Assembly: GCA_008330645.1 (NCBI GenBank)
Contig: VLTN01000025.1
Span: 400,772-464,771 of the forward strand
Reading direction: 5' to 3'
Length of the DNA: 64,000 nt
DNA from: Cafeteria roenbergensis
Lineage: Eukaryota; Sar; Bigyra; Bicosoecida; Cafeteriaceae
Shown here piece by piece: positions 58,140 through 64,000 of this stretch. The position numbers and the translations under genes are program-made. Positions within the stretch are counted from its first letter, which is position 1. The number at the start of each line of letters is the position of its first letter. Below the pieces are notes generated by a model. The model was not told where the DNA came from. It saw nothing but the letters and a program-made list of their open reading frames with translations, and ran no database searches.

Positions 58140-61100
58140 TCAATCAGAGTCGCTTCCCGAGTCCGTGTCAACTCGCAACGTGTCATCCGTGGAGTCCGTG
58201 TGGTGTCCAGCATCATCGTCTGCAGCGGCAAGGTGACGGGCAAGCGATGCTGCGCCGATGGCCTCCAGAGCGGAAACGTTGACTCCGGCAGCGAGCTCAG
58301 AGGGGTCCATGAACAGCACAGATCCCGACTTCATCCGTCTTGCCCGGATGACTTGAAGCTCTTCGGCCAGAGCAGCCGTCATGGTGTCGTCACCTTCATT
58401 GTCGCCCTCGAGCGCCACCGCAAGCGGTTGATCGTTTCGGACGTTGCCGTGCGCGTGCGCCCACCGCTTGCCTCGCGCTGCTGTAAGGCTGGTGGTGCTG
58501 CCGCCGAACTCTGCCTGGGGCCGCTCAATGACCCCTCGCGTTGTCGGCGGCTGCGCGAATTCTTCCCTAAACGGAGCCACGCCTGGCTCGTCGCCTCGAG
58601 CGGAAGTTGGCGCAACGCTTCCCGACGCTTGAAGCCTGGACGCAATGGCGGCAACCTGCAGTTGGGCTGAGCTCATGCCGTGGCGGTAGTCTCTGTCCTC
58701 AGTATAAAAGGTGAACTCGCCGCGAGAAGCCAACACGGACGCAATCGAGGAGCCCTCGGCCCCGGCAGCCCTTGAGTACCTGCCATGGTGACGGGAGCGA
58801 TGCGTCGAGGCGCGAGATACCCGTGCAGCGCTGGGCACAACCGAGCCTCTCGTGGAAAGACGGTTGGCCTCCGCTGCGACGAACGGCGACCCCCTCTCAG
58901 TGCTGGCTCGCCTCTGTGCACGGCGGCTGCTGTGGCCATGGCTGGAGCTCTGGTGCCCGTGCCCGTGCCCGTGCCCGTGCCCGTTCCCGTTCCCGTGCCC
59001 GTGCCCGTGGTAGTGATGGTGGTGCCCGTGGTGGTGGTGGTGGTGCCCGTGGTGGTGGTGGTGGTGGTGCCGGGCGTGCAGTCGGCGCCGCATAGCCAGC
59101 TCGTCAGAGTGGTCGTGACCGTCGGAGCTGGACGGATCCCCGACCAAAATCTGCCTCCATGGGACGATGAAGAGCAGCCTTGCCGTGACAAGCGCCGCCC
59201 ACTCAGCCTGGAGGCTGGGCACCTGGATCCCGACCAACAGCAGCAGGACTGCAGACACCGCCAGCAACGCCACGTCGGCAGAGCGCCAGGCAACTCGCAC
59301 TGCCGTGTCCGTGTCCACGCAGGCGCCGAAGCACCAGCACCCGCAGCATGCAGAGGCCCTCTTGGAAGGCGAGGAGCTGCTGCCGGCAGAGCCATGCTCG
59401 CTGGCGATGCGGCCGCCGTACTCAGCCATGGCGATGTCCTCGAAGTCCCGCTCCAGGGCCAGGGCGTGAATGGCTGCCATCTCCGAAGGGGTTGGCGACA
59501 CGAGCACGGCACAGCGGCCGGTGCAGATGTACGCGGCCGATCCCGCGCACCGGATGAGCAACTCCATCAGCATCAGCGATCCGCAGACGAGAGACATAAT
59601 GGACCCCACGCCAACCGCGCCGCTGCCCACCTCGCTAATGACGTGCACCTCCGTCTGCAAGACAGCCGATGCGGCGCCCACCGCAATGACGATGAACACA
59701 CCGGCGCGCCAGAGCCGGGAGCGCGATAGCAAGTCGCCCAGCCGCGCGACGAACCCGGCGCAGCCGCCAGGCCGGTAGCGCTTCAACGCGATCCTGGCCG
59801 GCGCAGCCTGCACCTTGATGAACGGGCTGGCCCCGCCCCCCCCCGGGTTATGCCTCTCAGAGGCGCTGTGCGATGGGCCACCCATGGCGGCCTTGGCGCT
59901 CTGCATCCCCGTCGCCCACCCGCCGCTGCCAGCCGCGGCTGGTTCAGCCTGCAGCTCAGCGGACAGCTCCTCAGCGCCGATTCGGCCGGCGCCGGCGCCA
60001 CTGCCGTCAGCTCCACCCTCGCACCTGCCTCCACAGTCCTCCTCGCCGTCGTCGTCGCCGTCGTCCTGGTCGTCATCGTCGCTGTCCGTGTCGTTAGCGT
60101 CCTCCCCAAACACGGCCGGCAGAGCCTCGGAAGAGCACCAGTCACCAGCCGCCGACCACCTGTCCCTAGCCGACCACCAGCACCGCCGCAGAGACTTGCA
60201 CCCGCCACACGGCCTGCCCTGGGCGGTTCCCAGCCTCGCCTCCTCCTCCTCCTCCTGCTCCTGCTGACGCTGTTGCTGAACCTGCTGCTGCTCCAGTTCC
60301 AGCTCCTCCTCCTCTGAGTCGCTGAGCGACACATCGTCGCTGAACGCAGCCAGCAGCGCCTCTCTCGCGCGCCGGGGCAGTTTCAGCGCCTGGTCCTCCG
60401 GCAGCCCGGCAAGCAGCGCCGCCCACTCGTCGCGAGACAGGTCTCGCGCGGGATCCGGGCCGGACACGGGCGAGGCTGCGATGGGCGATCCTGGAAGGGC
60501 CGGGTTTCCGCCTGTGAGGACGGCCCGTGCCTGGTCCGGACGCCAGCCGGAACCGCCGGCAGAGCCCCAGAAAGCCCCTTCGATGGGAAGGGGCGTGGCC
60601 GATCGGGACACGGACCCGCCCAGGGCCGCTTCCACGGCAAGAGAGAGGCCGCCGGCACCGCTGGCGCCGTCGCCGCCTCCGTGGTGGCCCCGCTCAGAGC
60701 CCGCCGGCGTGCCTGCCACTGTGCCGTACCCGACGAGGGACGAGCTTCGCGGAACGTTGATGGTGCTGTGCCGGTGGGAAGGGCGGCCGTCATCGTCCTC
60801 GAAGCCGCGAGGCGGCTGGAGGCCGTGGGTGTGGCCCGCCGGGGCTCGCACTGGCGGCGGCGCCAGAAGCCGACGGCGCCCGCCCTCGGCAACCGCACTG
60901 CCCGCGTCGCCCACGCCGTGGCCCACGCTGAGGGAGTGAGCGGGGATACCCACGCCAACGGCTGCAACGGGGGCGGAGCCGTGCGTGCGGTGCTCGCCGC
61001 TCCGATGAGCAGGCGGCAGAGCCAGGCCCAGGCCGAGGGAAGCACTCTCCGCCCCTGCCCCCAGTCCAGGGGGCTGGGACGCTGCCGACTCGCTAACAAC

Positions 61101-63830
61101 GGTCGCTGACGCCACGGGCGATCCAGGAGGGGATCGGCCGTCAGCTGACGGTGCCCCCCTCGCGGCAGGCGCGGTCCCTCTGAGAAGCGCCACTTGCTTG
61201 TGCAGGACAGGGCCTGCGAGGCTGGGGGCGGCGGTGGCCGGGGCGGGCTGGCCCGCCGCGGTGGGAGACTGCGGCTGGGAGGGCGGCGCATCGTCGTCCG
61301 TACGGTGGAGCGCGCCGCCGCGTGATGACGAGGCGACGGTCGGGGGCACAGAGCGCCCATGCCGCGAGCTCTCCAGGCCCGAGGGGTCCGGGGCGGAGCT
61401 GTCGCGGAAATGCGCCGCCGGGAACCCCTCCGACACGCCAGGGGCCGACGAGGGCCCGCCCCGTTCCGGGGCTGCGGCGTCGCCGCGGGCGCTGCCTGCG
61501 TCGTGCCACTGGGCGGCAGATACGGAAGCAGCCCCCCGGGTGGTCTTGCTGGCTGTGTCGTCGTCGTCCCCGGCGGTGGAGGCGTGGCTCGCCGCAGCGA
61601 TGGCTCGCGCTTGCATCCGCCTGCGTCGACGCTCCGCGCGGGCGATCTTTCGAGCGACGCGAATGGCGTGCCTGTCGTCTGACTTGCGGAGTGCCTGCAG
61701 CAGGAGTCGCTCGTCAACGAGCTCCCCGATGTGGGTGGTGAGCACGTACAGGGGCACGACGCGCTCGAGCAGCACCGCTAGGCCGAGCAGCATGAGGGCG
61801 ATGGCCACGCCCACAGCGGTGAGCTCGGCGGCCGATGCGCCCTCTGAAGCGTACACGGGGCCGAACTGAATCACGAGCGCGAGCAGCACGGAGGCCACGA
61901 AGACCAGCCCACGCATGAGGCGGACGATGAGGGTGGGGTTGCGGAACCAGAACAGGTCCCGCTGGTGGAAACGCTCTCCCGCTCGGTGGCGGCCGGCGCA
62001 GCAGGTGGCCTCAGCCACGGGCGGAGGCTGGTGCTGCGACACGGTGTGCGTGATGGCGGCGGGCGGGGCGGGGGTTCCGAGCCCGCCTGCTGCGCTCGTG
62101 ACGACAGTCGTGTTGGTTGGGCTGGTCGCGACCGCGGCGGTAACTGCCGTGGCGCCGCTGTCCGACGTTCGCCCGGCGCTGTGCGCAGACGAGGCCCGAT
62201 TGGCCGCCACCGCCGCCAGGGCCGCCTGCCTCCCAGCCTCCTCTCTGGGGCCGAGCTCTGTGAGGGTTACCGACCACGCCAGGCCGCGCCTGGGGGGCCT
62301 GATCGTTCCCCGGCCCGAGTGGCGGGCGGAGCCCGCGTAGCCGCCGGCGCCGCCTCCGCCCCGGGTGCCGACGCTGCCCCCGTCGCTGTCTCCGACGAAG
62401 GAGCGCACTCTCGGGGCGCGGATCCTTCCGCCCACGAGCGTCTCCGGGCGCCGGTGCGTGGTGGCTCGCCGCCGCACGGAGGTGCCCCCGCTGCCGGCGT
62501 CGTGGGGGGCGGCGGGCACGGTGATGGCCCTTGTGAGCGGGCCTGCCGCCGAGATGAGCGCCGGCATGGTTGCGTTGGCGGGGGCGTGGCGGGGCCCGGG
62601 CTGAATCGTCGTACCGACGGCCGCGGGGCGGGTCCGGGCTGCCGCCGGGGGCACCATGCCGCCCTGTCCCGGACCGGGGCGAGAGGGGTGGTTGCTGCGC
62701 CTCGTGGGGCTATCGGCGTCGGCACTGGCACCGGTGCCCGCGTCGGTGGCTGGGGGATGGGGCGGGAGGGGAGCGCCGGCCGCTACGGCCGCGGGCACCG
62801 ACGCCGTTGCAGCGGTCGCGGCCACGCGGTCAGGCGAGCCCGTGGCCACGCCCGCGGGCCGGACCCCGGTCAGGGCGCCCGCCGGCGCGTCGGCGCCTCC
62901 AGGTCCGCGTTCGCGGCGGCGCGCGGGCGCGGCGGCAGACTCGGACATGCGGCGACCGGAGGGCCTGTGGCCGATGGCCGCCGCCCCCTCGGCCTCTGCT
63001 TGGCGGCCGGGCGCGATGCGTCCTGCCTCGTGGTGGCGGTCATGCCATTGGGGGTCGGTGATGTCGACGTCGCCGTCGACGTCGCCGTCACGGTGAGCGT
63101 CGCCGTCGGACGAGCGGCTGCGCATAGGCGTGGCGCTGTCTCCAAGGGCGTCGCTGCGGGAAGCGCCGCTCTCCGCCGAGTGTCCAGCGCCCGCGGCCTT
63201 GATGCTGCTCAGCTTCCGGTCGACCATCCGCCAGGAGCTGGCGTCGCGAGCGACGTCGGCGTCGATTTCCACCACCTGGCTGTGCATGATGGCCCAGTAC
63301 ACGGCGCGCACCTTGACGAACAGGGCGACGCACCCCAGGAGCACCACGCCGCAGGCCAGGGGAACGGCCACGACGAGGCTCACGCCCTCGCTGTAGACGG
63401 GCGAGTTGGACCGCACCAACAGGTCCACAAGCAGGATCGCCGCCAGCGCCGCCCACAGGCCGGCCGGGAGCGACCCCAGGTCGCGGAAGATGTGCTGCTT
63501 CGCCTTGCGAAGGTAGGCCGTGAAATGGAAGTGCGGCGGCAGGTGGTTGTTGCGCAGGAACCGCCACTTGAGCTCGTGGAAACGCACCAGCTCGAGCAGC
63601 AGTGAGTACTGTAGCGCGTCGGCCGCCCCGCAAAAGACGCGGAGCAGGCACGGGCGGGATGCGATTCGCGCCGACAAGGCAAACTTTTCTTCCTTCGCCT
63701 CGCGCCAGTGGCGGAAGTCGTGCGCCTCGATGCGCTCCCAGCGCTTCGAAATGCGCATCGACAGGAAGACAAGCGTGACCACTACGATGGCGTGCACGAT
63801 GGCGACAAGGAAGAGGGTCATGTGAACCGT
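58140..63830 (-). CDS. MLO: MLO-like membrane protein with long C-terminal extension, 5' partial
   Basis: A 3'-terminal exon of about 1,896 residues. A splice acceptor (GGCCCCGCAG) precedes 63830, so the N-terminal MLO helices are probably encoded beyond the right edge. Family hallmarks on the minus strand are: VHAIVVVTLVFLSMRISKRWERIE (helix 3 and cytoplasmic loop); a loop with FLRNNHLPPHFHFTAYLRK; two helices (~120-141, ~150-175); LFWFRNPTLIVRLM (~625) before helix 6; and VPLYVLTTHIGELVDE (~690), equivalent to the MLO LPLYALVTQMGS segment. A basic stretch after it (RAERRRRRMQAR) sits where MLO binds calmodulin. The loop between helices 5 and 6 is enlarged to ~440 low-complexity residues. 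After the MLO core come >1,100 more residues with about four further hydrophobic helices (~1368-1550), a His/Gly tract (~1585-1628) and a Ser/Asp tail. MLO proteins are Ca2+-linked membrane proteins. The extension is of unknown function. Confidence 0.75.
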   Translation of the reverse strand, partial: TVHMTLFLVAIVHAIVVVTLVFLSMRISKRWERIEAHDFRHWREAKEEKFALSARIASRPCLLRVFCGAADALQYSLLLELVRFHELKWRFLRNNHLPPHFHFTAYLRKAKQHIFRDLGSLPAGLWAALAAILLVDLLVRSNSPVYSEGVSLVVAVPLACGVVLLGCVALFVKVRAVYWAIMHSQVVEIDADVARDASSWRMVDRKLSSIKAAGAGHSAESGASRSDALGDSATPMRSRSSDGDAHRDGDVDGDVDITDPQWHDRHHEAGRIAPGRQAEAEGAAAIGHRPSGRRMSESAAAPARRRERGPGGADAPAGALTGVRPAGVATGSPDRVAATAATASVPAAVAAGAPLPPHPPATDAGTGASADADSPTRRSNHPSRPGPGQGGMVPPAAARTRPAAVGTTIQPGPRHAPANATMPALISAAGPLTRAITVPAAPHDAGSGGTSVRRRATTHRRPETLVGGRIRAPRVRSFVGDSDGGSVGTRGGGGAGGYAGSARHSGRGTIRPPRRGLAWSVTLTELGPREEAGRQAALAAVAANRASSAHSAGRTSDSGATAVTAAVATSPTNTTVVTSAAGGLGTPAPPAAITHTVSQHQPPPVAEATCCAGRHRAGERFHQRDLFWFRNPTLIVRLMRGLVFVASVLLALVIQFGPVYASEGASAAELTAVGVAIALMLLGLAVLLERVVPLYVLTTHIGELVDERLLLQALRKSDDRHAIRVARKIARAERRRRRMQARAIAAASHASTAGDDDDTASKTTRGAASVSAAQWHDAGSARGDAAAPERGGPSSAPGVSEGFPAAHFRDSSAPDPSGLESSRHGRSVPPTVASSSRGGALHRTDDDAPPSQPQSPTAAGQPAPATAAPSLAGPVLHKQVALLRGTAPAARGAPSADGRSPPGSPVASATVVSESAASQPPGLGAGAESASLGLGLALPPAHRSGEHRTHGSAPVAAVGVGIPAHSLSVGHGVGDAGSAVAEGGRRRLLAPPPVRAPAGHTHGLQPPRGFEDDDGRPSHRHSTINVPRSSSLVGYGTVAGTPAGSERGHHGGGDGASGAGGLSLAVEAALGGSVSRSATPLPIEGAFWGSAGGSGWRPDQARAVLTGGNPALPGSPIAASPVSGPDPARDLSRDEWAALLAGLPEDQALKLPRRAREALLAAFSDDVSLSDSEEEELELEQQQVQQQRQQEQEEEEEARLGTAQGRPCGGCKSLRRCWWSARDRWSAAGDWCSSEALPAVFGEDANDTDSDDDDQDDGDDDGEEDCGGRCEGGADGSGAGAGRIGAEELSAELQAEPAAAGSGGWATGMQSAKAAMGGPSHSASERHNPGGGGASPFIKVQAAPARIALKRYRPGGCAGFVARLGDLLSRSRLWRAGVFIVIAVGAASAVLQTEVHVISEVGSGAVGVGSIMSLVCGSLMLMELLIRCAGSAAYICTGRCAVLVSPTPSEMAAIHALALERDFEDIAMAEYGGRIASEHGSAGSSSSPSKRASACCGCWCFGACVDTDTAVRVAWRSADVALLAVSAVLLLLVGIQVPSLQAEWAALVTARLLFIVPWRQILVGDPSSSDGHDHSDELAMRRRLHARHHHHHHHGHHHHHHGHHHHYHGHGHGNGNGHGHGHGHGHQSSSHGHSSRRAQRRASTERGSPFVAAEANRLSTRGSVVPSAARVSRASTHRSRHHGRYSRAAGAEGSSIASVLASRGEFTFYTEDRDYRHGMSSAQLQVAAIASRLQASGSVAPTSARGDEPGVAPFREEFAQPPTTRGVIERPQAEFGGSTTSLTAARGKRWAHAHGNVRNDQPLAVALEGDNEGDDTMTAALAEELQVIRARRMKSGSVLFMDPSELAAGVNVSALEAIGAASLARHLAAADDDAGHHTDSTDDTLRVDTDSGSDSD
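58951..59071. repeat. Low-complexity tract encoding the His/Gly-rich segment
   Basis: Tandem GCCCGT, GTTCCC and GTG/GTGGTG units on the plus strand. On the minus coding strand they encode HHHHHHHGHHHHHHGHHHH followed by HGHGNGNGHGHG. The tract lies inside the MLO-like gene and keeps frame. Confidence 0.9.
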
Positions 63831-63833
63831 CTG

Positions 63834-64000
63834 CGGGGCCGACAGTGGGCAGGAGTCGGGAGGGCCAGCGGGGCGTTCGCGGCGGCGGCCGCGCGGGAGC
63901 TGGGGCGCACTCTGGGCGTTGCGGCAAGCACGCGCGCCCACAAGCCAAAGAAGTGAGAAGCGGCCGGGCAGCCACGCTCGGGGCCGCGGGCTGCATGCGA
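63834..64000 (-). other. Probable intron or upstream sequence of the MLO-like gene
   Basis: The minus frame stays open here, but the sequence upstream of the CCCCGCAG acceptor reads as Arg/Pro/Ala-rich without MLO features. It is treated as intron running out of the window. An alternative is 5' UTR with translation starting at the Met at 63821-63819, which would leave the MLO domain without helices 1-2. Confidence 0.5.

Overview
This window is nuclear DNA from a very GC-rich eukaryotic microbe. Genes lie on both strands, are interrupted by short GT-AG introns, and have no operons or ribosome-binding sites. Several gene types suggest a stramenopile-like protist: fibronectin-III proteins carrying 'EVQ' modules, cysteine-rich ectodomains of the GCC2/GCC3 kind, MLO-family membrane proteins and a WW-tagged cyclic-nucleotide-dependent kinase. 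A bicosoecid such as Cafeteria would fit the base composition, but that is only a guess.

Layout. 1-20492 (+): the 3' part of a giant, intron-free fibronectin-III/EVQ-module protein whose 5' end lies left of the window. 21124-24649 (+): a five-exon kinase with two WW domains, three cyclic-nucleotide-binding domains and an AGC kinase domain. 24650-26080: a gap of lower GC content. 26081-27118 (-): an RPA-interacting protein (RPAIN family). 27465-28371 (-): a three-exon Nnf1/PMF1 kinetochore (MIS12 complex) subunit. 28605-31717 (-): a two-exon low-complexity protein with a SHIPPO-like motif. 31989-34176 (+): a four-exon membrane-anchored fatty aldehyde dehydrogenase (ALDH3 type), divergent from the previous gene. 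34691-38959 (+): a secreted cysteine-rich repeat protein. 39255-41831 (+): a two-exon lactate-permease-family transporter. 42478-57984 (+): a giant secreted protein with bacterial-Ig-like repeats, a ZU5-like region and EGF-like repeats. 58140-63830 (-): a large MLO-like protein whose 5' exons lie beyond the right edge.

The most striking structure is at 43364-51999. Seven almost identical copies of a 1,234-bp unit lie in tandem, and each copy is a complete 235-nt intron plus a 999-nt symmetric (phase 2-2) exon. Introns are as well conserved as exons, and scattered SNPs are shuffled among copies, so the array is recent or continuously homogenised. Copy 7 has a one-base deletion that breaks the frame, which is either a homopolymer error or a real lesion that exon skipping would bypass. 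Other points of interest are the EVQ modules inserted inside fibronectin-III domains, the MLO core fused to an extension of more than 1,000 residues with a histidine tract, and two possible insertion events in the cysteine-rich gene.

The genes do not form one pathway. They mix housekeeping functions (kinetochore, RPA transport, aldehyde detoxification), signalling (kinase, MLO), transport (lactate) and very large cell-surface or adhesive proteins. All exon boundaries were inferred by eye from reading frame, splice consensus and protein-family fit. No alignment or transcript data were available.
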